Made by a program: the position numbers and the translations under genes. DNA of 64,000 nucleotides from Bryobacteraceae bacterium (GTDB lineage Bacteria > Acidobacteriota > Terriglobia > Bryobacterales > Bryobacteraceae), in the NCBI GenBank assembly GCA_023384675.1, contig JAHDVK010000006.1, positions 1 through 64,000 on the forward strand, read 5' to 3'. The notes beneath the pieces are model-generated. The model saw only the letters and a program-made list of their open reading frames with translations, had not been told where the DNA came from and ran no database searches. Shown in pieces: positions 50,127 through 58,183 of this stretch (its first letter is position 1; each line of letters opens with the position of its first letter).

Positions 50127-52304
50127 GTGAACGACGACCTCAGCCAAGCCCCGCCCCTATCCCGGATTGCCATCAGCGCCAGCTTTACCGCCGAACCCAT
50201 TCAGGCCCCGCTGGAGTTCTGGAGCCGCCAGTTGCGGCATCCCTGGGCCGTGCGCTTCGCCCCGTTCAACCAGCTCTATCAAACCCTCCACGACCCGGCC
50301 AGCGAGTTTGCCCGGAACCGCCGCGGCCTCAACGTCATGCTGGTCCGCCTCGAAGACCTGGGCCAGTTCAGCAGCCTCGACGCCGAAGCCTTGGTCCAGA
50401 TGGAGTCCAATTTCGCCCGCCTGCTCGATGAAGTGGCGCGGGCCGATAACCACTTCGCCGCGCCGCTCATGTTTGTTCTCTGCCCACCCTCGCCCGGCCT
50501 CATGAGCGTGCCCGGCTGGGCCGAACTCAGTCAGCGAGCGGAAAACCACCTGCGCGCGGCCCTCGCGGGCAAGCGCACCATCTACGCCCGCCACTGGCGT
50601 GACGTGGCCGACCGTTACCCCGCCGAAGTTTGGCATCACCCCGACGGCGAGGAACTCGGCCGCATCCCCTATACCGATCTCTATTTCGCCCTGCTCGCCA
50701 CCGTTGTAGCCCGCCAGTTCGACGCGCTGACGCGCCCACCCTTCAAGGTGATCGTCGCGGACTGCGACAACACCCTCTGGGCCGGCATCTGCGGCGAGGA
50801 CGGGCCCGAAGGCGTCCGCCTCACCGAGCCGAACCGTCAGCTTCAGGACTACCTCCTTGCGCAGCGCGAACTCGGCATGGTGCTCACCATCGCCAGCAAG
50901 AACAACGAACAGGATGTCCTCGACACCTTCACCGCCCACCCGGAGTTTCCCTTGCGCCCTGAACACTTCTCGGCATGGCGCATCAACTGGGACCCCAAAC
51001 CCGGCAATCTCGCCTCGCTTGCCGAGGAACTCAGCCTTGGCCTCGACAGTTTCATCTTCATCGATGACAACTTCAAGGAGTGCGCCGAAGTCGAGGAAGC
51101 CCTGCCCGAGGTTCTCACCCTCCCCCTGCCCTTCCCGCTCGAAGATCTGCCGCGCTGGCTCGCGCACGTCTGGGCCTTCGACCACGCCGTTGTCACCGAG
51201 GAAGACCGCAAGCGCAGCGCCAACTACGAGAAGGTCCGCGCCTTCAAGCGCGCCGCCACCGGCGCTGCCAGCCTCGAAGAGTTTATGGCCAGCCTCGGCC
51301 TTACGCTTCACCTTGCCGAGATGATGAACGAACAGTTGCCGCGCTGCTCCCAACTCACCCAGCGCACCAATCAGTTCAACACCACCACCATCCGCCGCAC
51401 CGAAGCCGAACTCGCCGCCCTCGCCGCCGGGGGCCGCCAGGTCTGGACCGCCACCGTCGCCGACCGTTTCGGCGAATACGGTCTCACCGGCCTGCTCATC
51501 CTCGAACCCCGCCCCACCGAACTCTACATCGACAGCCTCCTCCTGAGTTGCCGCGTCCTCGGGCGCGGCGTCGCCCATCGCATGCTCGCCTTCGCCGGCC
51601 AAACGGCGTTCGACATGGGCCTCGAAACCGTCGCCATCCCCGTCGTCGAGACCCCCCGCAATCTCCCCGCGCGCCAGTTCCTCGATTCGCTGCCCGGCGC
51701 GCGAATCTCCTCCGATGGTCCGGCGCGCGTCTATCGCGTGAACGCCGTCGAGCTTGGCCAGTTGAAATGGCGTCCGCCGGAAAACGCCGAGCCCGCGCCC
51801 GCCCCTCCGCCGGCCTCCAATGGCGTCCCGGCGCGCCTGTTCCGAGGCTATGGCAACATTGCCCGCACACTTTCACGCCCCGAGCAGGTGCTCGAAGCCG
51901 TGCGCCGCGAAAGCCTCGTGCAGTATGTCAGCGCCGATGTCCCCGGCGCTCCCGCCACCGAAGCCGAGCGCCGCCTCGCCCGTCTCTGGGCCGAACTGTT
52001 GAAGCGCCCCACGGTCCTCGTTACCGATAACTTCTTCGACCTCGGCGGCCACTCCCTGCTCGCCGTTCTCCTGCTCATGCGCATCAAGGAGGAGTTCGGC
52101 GTCGAGCTCACTGTGGACGACGTCTACTCAGGCACCCTCACCTTGGGCGAACTCGCCCGCACCCTCGAAGCCCGCCAGTTGGGCGATATTTCCGCCGAGG
52201 AGTACGAATCGCTGCTCAGGGAAATCGAGGGTCTGTCCGACAAGGAAGTGCAGGCGCTGCTCGCCCAGGAAGAGGACAACGCCGGCGCGGAGAGCCACAA
52301 TTAG
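50127..52304 (+). CDS. FkbH-like glyceryl-loading HAD protein with C-terminal acyl-carrier domain
   Basis: A 725-residue protein. The HAD-IIIC core has VADCDNTLWAG, with nucleophile Asp212 and Asp214, TIASKNNE and FIFIDDN. A GNAT-like part follows (YIDSLLLSCRVLGRGVAHRML). The C-terminus is a carrier domain with FFDLGGHSLLAVLLLMRI; Ser643 would bear phosphopantetheine. FkbH proteins take D-1,3-bisphosphoglycerate and load a glyceryl unit onto a carrier protein with loss of phosphate. Fusion to its own carrier makes it self-contained. GTG 50127 is preferred; ATG 50037 would abut the upstream stop. The next gene follows after 4 bp. Confidence 0.88.
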   Translation: MNDDLSQAPPLSRIAISASFTAEPIQAPLEFWSRQLRHPWAVRFAPFNQLYQTLHDPASEFARNRRGLNVMLVRLEDLGQFSSLDAEALVQMESNFARLLDEVARADNHFAAPLMFVLCPPSPGLMSVPGWAELSQRAENHLRAALAGKRTIYARHWRDVADRYPAEVWHHPDGEELGRIPYTDLYFALLATVVARQFDALTRPPFKVIVADCDNTLWAGICGEDGPEGVRLTEPNRQLQDYLLAQRELGMVLTIASKNNEQDVLDTFTAHPEFPLRPEHFSAWRINWDPKPGNLASLAEELSLGLDSFIFIDDNFKECAEVEEALPEVLTLPLPFPLEDLPRWLAHVWAFDHAVVTEEDRKRSANYEKVRAFKRAATGAASLEEFMASLGLTLHLAEMMNEQLPRCSQLTQRTNQFNTTTIRRTEAELAALAAGGRQVWTATVADRFGEYGLTGLLILEPRPTELYIDSLLLSCRVLGRGVAHRMLAFAGQTAFDMGLETVAIPVVETPRNLPARQFLDSLPGARISSDGPARVYRVNAVELGQLKWRPPENAEPAPAPPPASNGVPARLFRGYGNIARTLSRPEQVLEAVRRESLVQYVSADVPGAPATEAERRLARLWAELLKRPTVLVTDNFFDLGGHSLLAVLLLMRIKEEFGVELTVDDVYSGTLTLGELARTLEARQLGDISAEEYESLLREIEGLSDKEVQALLAQEEDNAGAESHN

Positions 52305-52308
52305 ATCG

Positions 52309-53526
52309 ATGCGGCTCCTGCTCGCCTCGAACGCCAGCTACGATCCGCCCAAAGGCGGTTCCACGCGGAGCAATCTCGCCTGGCTTCGTCCCATGGCGGC
52401 CCGCGGCCACGAAATCCGCGTTGTCTGCCCCACCGATGGGGCCGCCTCCAACCGTGAATCCACCGTCGATGGCATCTCGATTCATGGCGTCCGGGACCTC
52501 AGCTTCCACCACCACATCCTCGCCGGCGAAATCCGCCGCTTCCGCCCCGATTGGATGATCGTTTCCAGCGAGGATCTGTCCCACGTCCTGTTGAACGAAG
52601 CCGCCCACTCCGCTCCGGACCGGCTGGTCTATCTCGCCCACACACCGCAATTCTTCCCCTTCGGCCCCGAGAGCTGGAACTCCGTTGAAGCCGCCGCCGC
52701 GCATATCCGCTCGGCTCGCGCCGTCGTCGCCATTGGCACGCACATGGCCGGCTACATCCGCCAGCATCTGGGCCGCGATGCGCATGTCATCCATCCGCCC
52801 ATTTACGGCACGCCGCCCTTCAACCGCTTCGGGCGTTTCGGCTCGGGCTACGTCCTGATGATCAACCCGTGCCTCGTGAAGGGGCTGCCCCTCTTCCTCG
52901 ACCTGGCTCGCGCGTTTCCCGAAGTCGAGTTCGCCGCGCTGAACGGCTGGGGTACCACCTCAGCCGACCGCGAAGCGATCTCGCGCCAGCCCAATGCCCG
53001 CCTGCTCCGCAATGTCCCCGATATCGAGGAGGTGCTCGCCGGCGCGCGCCTGCTGCTGATGCCGAGCCTCTGGTACGAGGGCTTCGGTCTGATTACGATG
53101 GAGGCCATGCTGCGCGGCCTGCCCGTCATCGCCTCCGATTCCGGAGGCCTGATGGAGGCCAAGCAGGACACCGGCTACGTCATCCCCGTGCGCCCCATCG
53201 AACGGTATGAACGCGAGTTCGACGAGACGCATATGCCTGTCGCCGTCGCCCCATCGCAGGATCTGGAGCCTTGGAAGGGCGCCTTGCACACACTGCTCAC
53301 CGATGAGCGGGCCTATTGGGCCGAAGCCGAAATCTCCCGCGGCGCCGCGCTGCGGTTCGTCGAAAAACTCGATGCCGGTGATTTCGAACGCATGCTCGAA
53401 AGCCTCGGCCCGCCTCCCCCCTGGCGCGATGCCGAGCCCGCCGAACCTTCCGCCGGCGACCGGCGCCGCAAACTCGATGCCGCCCGCCGGGAACTTCTCC
53501 GGCGTAAACTCAGTCAACGGCTCTGA
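52309..53526 (+). CDS. GT4-type glycosyltransferase with C-terminal helical tail
   Basis: A 405-residue GT-B glycosyltransferase. The N-terminal start LLLASNASYDPPKGGSTR is an acceptor-side loop; the E-x7-E motif lies in YEGFGLITMEAM, followed by PVIASDSGG. There is no signal peptide or transmembrane span. The last ~22 residues (DRRRKLDAARRELLRRKL) form a basic helix like the 'ARxxLLxxKL' linker stretches seen in NRPS/PKS proteins and in the next gene. It may dock to the carrier protein. Donor and acceptor are unknown. Confidence 0.85.
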   Translation: MRLLLASNASYDPPKGGSTRSNLAWLRPMAARGHEIRVVCPTDGAASNRESTVDGISIHGVRDLSFHHHILAGEIRRFRPDWMIVSSEDLSHVLLNEAAHSAPDRLVYLAHTPQFFPFGPESWNSVEAAAAHIRSARAVVAIGTHMAGYIRQHLGRDAHVIHPPIYGTPPFNRFGRFGSGYVLMINPCLVKGLPLFLDLARAFPEVEFAALNGWGTTSADREAISRQPNARLLRNVPDIEEVLAGARLLLMPSLWYEGFGLITMEAMLRGLPVIASDSGGLMEAKQDTGYVIPVRPIERYEREFDETHMPVAVAPSQDLEPWKGALHTLLTDERAYWAEAEISRGAALRFVEKLDAGDFERMLESLGPPPPWRDAEPAEPSAGDRRRKLDAARRELLRRKLSQRL

Positions 53527-53531
53527 GTCGC

Positions 53532-55538
53532 ATGCGTATTCTGCTTGCCCATAATTCCACCTACTTTCCTTCGCTTGGCGGCGGCGACAAATCGAACCGC
53601 CTGCTCATGGAGGCGCTCGCGGCCCGCGGTCACGAGGTCCGCGTCTTCACCCGCACCGAACGCCTCGACGAAGCCAGCCACGACCGTTACCTGGAGGAAC
53701 TCGCGCGCCGCGGCCAGCAAGGCGAAGTCGTGCCCAACGGCGAGGTGCGCCTCCTGCTTGGCGGCGTCGACATTCGCACGCTCACCCGTTCGCCCCACCT
53801 CCGCGCCGCCTTCCAGGCTCACATTACGGACTTCGACCCCGACATCATCGTCACCTCCACCGACGACCCCGGTCAACTGCTGTTCGATCTCGCCGTCCGC
53901 GCTCCGCGCGCCCGCGTCGTTTACCTGGTGCGCGCCACCATCGCCGTCCCCTTCGGACCCGACAGCGCCAGCGTCAGCACGAAGAAGACGGCGACGCTGC
54001 GACAGGCCGACGGCGTCGTCGGCGTCAGCCACTACGTCGCCGGCTACGTCCGCCAGTGGGCCGGCATCGACGCCATCCACGTGCCCATCTCGCTGCTCGA
54101 GAACTTGCCTGAGTACGAGGACTTGGGCCGCTTTGAGAACCGCTTTGTCTCCATGGTCAACCCCTGCGCGGTGAAGGGCATCGGCATCTTTCTGGAACTC
54201 GCACGCCGCCGCCCCGGACTCGAATTCTGCGCCATCCCCACCTGGGGCACGCAGCCCGACGAGTTGGCCGCAATGATTGCGCAGCCCAACATTACGGTCA
54301 TGGACCCGGTGGACGATATCGACGAATTGCTGCGCGTCACGCGCGTCATGCTCGTGCCCAGCGTGTGGGCCGAAGCCCGCTCGCGCATCGTGTTGGAGGC
54401 GATGTCGCGCGGCATCCCGGTGGTGGCCAGCGACGTCGGCGGTCTGCACGAAGCCAAGCTCGGCGTGCCGTACCTCGTGCCCGTCAACCCCATCCGCCAC
54501 TACAAGCCCAGCCTCGACGCCAGCATGGTGCCGATCGCCGAAGTCCCGCCCCAGGACATCGGCCCGTGGCTCGAAGTCATCGACCGCCTCACCCAGGATG
54601 AGGCGCACTGGAACGAGATCAAGGCGCAGTCGCGCAAGGCCGCCCTCGACTATGCCGCCGGCTTGAATGTGCTGCCGTTCGAGGCCTTTCTCGAAGAGTT
54701 GCGCCAGCGGCCGAAAAAGGGTCTCGCGGCACAAAAAGACTCGCTTTCTGATGCAAGAAAGCGCCTTCTAGCCCTCAAATTGAAGCAAAAAGCGGCACAA
54801 AAACACGAGTGGTTCCCCGGTGCGGAGGAGCGGGATCCGGCGCCGGCGCGCCTGTTCTGCTTCCCCTGGGCCGGCGGCGGCGCGCTCGCCTACGCCCACT
54901 GGAAGCCTTTGTTTGCCGGCCTGGCACAGATCTGTCCCGCGCGCCTCCCAGGGCGCGAAACCCGCGCCGGCGAGCCCCCGCTTGACTCCATGGACGCGCT
55001 CGTCGAAGAACTGGCCCGCGAAATCCGCCCTTTTCTCGACCGTCCGTTTGCGTTTTTCGGCCACAGCATGGGTGCGGGCGTGGCGTTTGAGCTGGCGCGG
55101 GCTTTGCGGCGCGAGGGGCAGCCGCTCCCCGTGCGGTTGTTTGTTTCCAGCGCGCGCTCGCCGTCGCTGCGGCGTGAGGCGCCGCGGGGGCCGGATCTGT
55201 CGCGAGCGGAGTTGCTCGCCGAGCTGCGCCGCCTCGACGGTTTTCCCCGAGAAGTGCTTGAAAACGAGCAGCTTCTTGCCCTGGCTTTACCCGCACTCGA
55301 GGCAGACACGCGTTTATACGGCCGCTATGTTTCCAGGGCCGAACCGCCGTTGGATATGCCCATCCATGTCTTCGCGGGCACGGAAGAGCCGCATCTGGCG
55401 GAGGAGCATCTTGAAGCCTGGCGGGATCTCACAACCACAGAATTCACGCTCGATCGCCTTCCCGGAGGGCATTTTTACCTTGAAACGGCGCGTTTAGCGC
55501 TGACTGAGCGCATCCGCGCGCTACTCACGATGGGGTGA
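53532..55538 (+). CDS. glycosyltransferase / type II thioesterase fusion
   Basis: A 668-residue two-domain protein. Residues 1-~395 are a GT4 glycosyltransferase, paralogous to the previous gene; the E-x7-E motif is in WAEARSRIVLEAM, followed by PVVASDVGG. A helical linker (SLSDARKRLLALKLKQK, ~405-421) matches the tail of the upstream GT. Residues ~439-668 are an alpha/beta-hydrolase of the GrsT-like type II thioesterase family: LFCFPWAGGGALAYAHW, nucleophile Ser512 in GHSMG, and LPGGHFYLE with the catalytic His. The strand usually bearing the acid reads AGTEEP. The fusion implies action on a carrier-bound thioester. Stop overlaps the convergent MFS gene by 14 bp. Confidence 0.88.
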   Translation: MRILLAHNSTYFPSLGGGDKSNRLLMEALAARGHEVRVFTRTERLDEASHDRYLEELARRGQQGEVVPNGEVRLLLGGVDIRTLTRSPHLRAAFQAHITDFDPDIIVTSTDDPGQLLFDLAVRAPRARVVYLVRATIAVPFGPDSASVSTKKTATLRQADGVVGVSHYVAGYVRQWAGIDAIHVPISLLENLPEYEDLGRFENRFVSMVNPCAVKGIGIFLELARRRPGLEFCAIPTWGTQPDELAAMIAQPNITVMDPVDDIDELLRVTRVMLVPSVWAEARSRIVLEAMSRGIPVVASDVGGLHEAKLGVPYLVPVNPIRHYKPSLDASMVPIAEVPPQDIGPWLEVIDRLTQDEAHWNEIKAQSRKAALDYAAGLNVLPFEAFLEELRQRPKKGLAAQKDSLSDARKRLLALKLKQKAAQKHEWFPGAEERDPAPARLFCFPWAGGGALAYAHWKPLFAGLAQICPARLPGRETRAGEPPLDSMDALVEELAREIRPFLDRPFAFFGHSMGAGVAFELARALRREGQPLPVRLFVSSARSPSLRREAPRGPDLSRAELLAELRRLDGFPREVLENEQLLALALPALEADTRLYGRYVSRAEPPLDMPIHVFAGTEEPHLAEEHLEAWRDLTTTEFTLDRLPGGHFYLETARLALTERIRALLTMG

Positions 55539-56826
55539 CCGGTTCGGCCAGTTCCAGGTCCGAAGCCGTGTCGTCGCGTGGGGGCTCCGTGAGCCTGCCG
55601 GTAGCGTCGGCCCAGGCCCAGAACAGCGCGGTTGAAGCGCTCAACGCGCCCGCGATCACACCGATCGTGCGAATGGGATAGACCGAAGACGCCCAGCTTG
55701 CCGCGCCCAGCGACAGCATCATCGTTGCATGCATCATCATCTCGACGGTGGTGAAGACGCGTCCGCGCAGGAAATCCGGGACATGCTGCAGCAGCATGGT
55801 GCGGTTCAAAACGTTGTTCAGCCCCATCGAAACGCGCGACAGGGTGATGAAGATGAGCGATAGCCAGATGGTTGGCATCAGCGCGAACAGGATGTAGCTC
55901 ACGCCATGCACGGAGAAGCTGATGGTAAGAGTGCGCTTGTAGCCCTCGAAACGCAGGCGTTCGCCAAGCCGATGGCCCAGCAGCCCGCCCATCACGAGAC
56001 CGATTCCCGCGAAACCCCAGATCAATCCCACCCCGGCGGGGCCACGGTTGTAAACGATCTCGCCGAAAAGCGTGAAGAGCACCTGCGCGGCGCCGCCGCC
56101 CGAGGCCCAGCCCACAGTGGTGAGCGCGATCCCGAAGATCAGTGGTCGCGAGCGCATATAGCGGAGCGACATCATGAATTCGCGCGCGCCCTGAAATCTC
56201 ACTCGCGTCGTTGCCGCAGCCGCGCTTCTCACCGGGCGGAAATGGCCCTCGGGGCTGGCAATCCTCCAAATCGCCCAAGCGGAGACGAGGAACGAGAAGG
56301 CGTTGGCGACGAAAGCCCACTCGTAGCCGAATTGCGCGGTCGAGACCCCGCCCAGCATCGTTCCGATAGTGAGCGTCAGCCAGGCAGTGGTTTGGGTGAG
56401 GGCGTTCGCGGTGTGCAAGTCCTGCTTGCCCGCGATATTGGGCAGGATTGCACTGCGCCCTGCGTTAAAGAAGGGCGAGGCGAACATCAGCAGTGCGCTG
56501 AGCAGGTACATCAGGCCGGGGCTGGGGAACGTCAACAGCAGGACGTGCAGCAGGGCGATCCCGGCGCGAAATAAGTCGCTTGCGATCATCACCTTGCGCC
56601 GGTCGTAGCGGTCGAGAATGACTCCGGCCACCGGTCCGGCGAGCAGTGCGGGCAGAATGCGGGCCAGCATCACAAGGCCGACCGTGAAGCCGGAGCCGGT
56701 CATCCGGAGCGCGAGGCTCAGGACGGCGATGGTGTTGAAGTGGTCGCCGACCTCCGAAACGGTCTGCCCCAGCCAGGCGTACCGGTAGTTGCGATTACGG
56801 CGAAGTAAAGACCAAAACTGTCTCAA
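55525..56826 (-). CDS. MFS transporter, EntS/MFS_3-like exporter
   Basis: A 433-residue inner-membrane protein with about 12 transmembrane helices. The start RNYRYAWLGQTVSEVGDHFNT and the loop AGVILDRYDRRKVMIASD match the MFS_3 family of siderophore and drug exporters. It is convergent with, and overlaps, the GT-thioesterase gene, so it could export that cluster's product. Independent efflux is equally possible. Confidence 0.88.
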   Translation of the reverse strand: MRQFWSLLRRNRNYRYAWLGQTVSEVGDHFNTIAVLSLALRMTGSGFTVGLVMLARILPALLAGPVAGVILDRYDRRKVMIASDLFRAGIALLHVLLLTFPSPGLMYLLSALLMFASPFFNAGRSAILPNIAGKQDLHTANALTQTTAWLTLTIGTMLGGVSTAQFGYEWAFVANAFSFLVSAWAIWRIASPEGHFRPVRSAAAATTRVRFQGAREFMMSLRYMRSRPLIFGIALTTVGWASGGGAAQVLFTLFGEIVYNRGPAGVGLIWGFAGIGLVMGGLLGHRLGERLRFEGYKRTLTISFSVHGVSYILFALMPTIWLSLIFITLSRVSMGLNNVLNRTMLLQHVPDFLRGRVFTTVEMMMHATMMLSLGAASWASSVYPIRTIGVIAGALSASTALFWAWADATGRLTEPPRDDTASDLELAEPVTPS

Positions 56827-56885
56827 GGCGGCTGTCTTTAGGGTAGCGGATTCGGGAACGCGGGAACTTTGGGGAGCGCGGAGGC

Positions 56886-57167
56886 TTACTGGAACCGCTC
56901 GCGAAGCCGTTCACGGTCCACCAGTTCGTCGAAGACCGCGAGCACTTGTCGCCGGAAGTAATAGATTCTTTTGACGTTTTCGCGGAACTCGCCTTCGTAG
57001 TGAGGATTGGAGAGCCACTTCTTGAATGTGGACACGGGGATCTCGATGTCGCGCCGTAACTTTTCCGGGGAATGGCCGCGCAGAAAGAGCCCATAGAACA
57101 TGGCCGCTTCGCGCTGCACCGCAAGCGGGTCCAGTTCTTCATGCACCGGGATGGGCTGGGCAGACAC
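56886..57167 (-). CDS. small protein with HTH-like helix pair
   Basis: A 93-residue acidic/basic helical protein. The centre (SPEKLRRDIEIPVSTFKKWL) looks like a helix-turn-helix where Ser-Thr-Phe-Lys-Lys-Trp would be the recognition helix, as in small regulators and transposase N-termini. The remainder (ENVKRIYYFRRQVLAVFDEL) is a further helix. No partner domain, no metal site. It lies 59 bp upstream of the MFS gene on the same strand, so it may control it. Function is unknown. Confidence 0.55.
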   Translation of the reverse strand: MSAQPIPVHEELDPLAVQREAAMFYGLFLRGHSPEKLRRDIEIPVSTFKKWLSNPHYEGEFRENVKRIYYFRRQVLAVFDELVDRERLRERFQ

Positions 57168-57306
57168 TGGCGATGAACCCTCTAGAAGCCGAAAACAGTG
57201 AGTATAGACGGGAATTGCGGCGGCGGCAATACCCTTCTAAGGGAAGAGATGCGCGGATGCGCCCCCTTGATTCCATGCGCGCATTCGACTTATGCTGAGG
57301 CTCACC

Positions 57307-58065
57307 ATGCAACGCCGCGATCTGCTTGCCGCCGCCTCGGCGCTGGGCCTTTCGCCCGCCGCCGCGGCCGTTCCTTCTCCCGAGGGGCCTCTTGACTTCA
57401 AGGTGCTGCTCGACATCAGGCGCTTCGACACGCCAACTGTTGCCAACGCGATTGAGACATTCAACGTCCGGCCTCGCAGCGAAGGGTTCATGCGGCCGGA
57501 AATCAAATGTGTGTTCCCGGAGTTCAGTCCGATGGTGGGGTACGCCGTGACGGGCAAGATCCGGGCGGCACAGGCGCCGCCCAAGGGCGTTAGCTACACG
57601 AAGCGCTCCGATTGGTGGGATTTCATCGTTTCGATCCCGCAACCCCGGGTAATTGTGCTGGAGGATCTGGACGATCCGCCCGGAGTAGGCTCGTTCTGGG
57701 GGGAGGTGAACGGGAGCATCCACCGGGCGCTTGGCTGCATCGGGGCGGTGACCAACGGGTGCGTTCGCGATCTGAAGGAGGTCCGCGAGATGGGCTTCCA
57801 TTTCTTCTCGCAGCACATCGCCGTATCGCACGCCTATGTCCACATGGTGGAGTTTGGCAAACCGGTGGCGGTGGGCGGGCTTACAGTAAAGCCTGGCGAC
57901 CTGATGCATGGCGACCTTCACGGGGTGCATGCCGTGCCAATCGAGATTGCACCGAAGATTGCGGCGGCGGTGGAGAAGCTTGTCGCCAATGAGCGCCGGA
58001 CCATCGATTTTTGCCAATCGCCCGGGTTTACGCTGGCGGGGCTGAAGAAGCTCACCGGCGCCTAG
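57307..58065 (+). CDS. RraA family / HMG-aldolase-like protein, exported
   Basis: A 252-residue protein. ATG 57307 gives a Tat-like signal (QRRDLLAAASALG) that usual cytosolic RraA proteins lack. The RraA core follows: DTPTVANAIETF, FWGEVNGSIHRALG, and GAVTNGCVRDLKEV, which holds the Arg-Asp pair of 4-hydroxy-4-methyl-2-oxoglutarate aldolase/oxaloacetate decarboxylase. VKPGDLMHGDLHGVHAVP is typical. The signal suggests a role outside the cytoplasm; substrate unknown. Confidence 0.85.
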   Translation: MQRRDLLAAASALGLSPAAAAVPSPEGPLDFKVLLDIRRFDTPTVANAIETFNVRPRSEGFMRPEIKCVFPEFSPMVGYAVTGKIRAAQAPPKGVSYTKRSDWWDFIVSIPQPRVIVLEDLDDPPGVGSFWGEVNGSIHRALGCIGAVTNGCVRDLKEVREMGFHFFSQHIAVSHAYVHMVEFGKPVAVGGLTVKPGDLMHGDLHGVHAVPIEIAPKIAAAVEKLVANERRTIDFCQSPGFTLAGLKKLTGA

Positions 58066-58084
58066 AGGGGGCAATCGTGCGGCT

Positions 58085-58102
58085 GCGGAGCTGACGCTCC
58101 GC
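58085..58102. repeat. REP-like hairpin
   Basis: A 7-bp perfect stem (GCGGAGC with GCTCCGC) around the loop TGAC, in the 118-bp gap between the RraA-like and CpaE-like genes. The loop is the same as in the palindromes at 31015-31093. It may be a degenerate member of the same repeat family, or a weak convergent terminator. Confidence 0.45.
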
Positions 58103-58183
58103 GCGTGCTGAAAGCCCGCCCTACGATTCATGGCGCGTTGCGCATCCGTTCCAGTAGCGTGACGGGGGGAGCGGAGGGCGGGT

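Noticed and set aside
50127-56826. Complete polyketide or non-ribosomal peptide cluster
   Set aside because: There is a carrier domain and a type II thioesterase, but no ketosynthase, acyltransferase, adenylation or condensation domain anywhere in the window.
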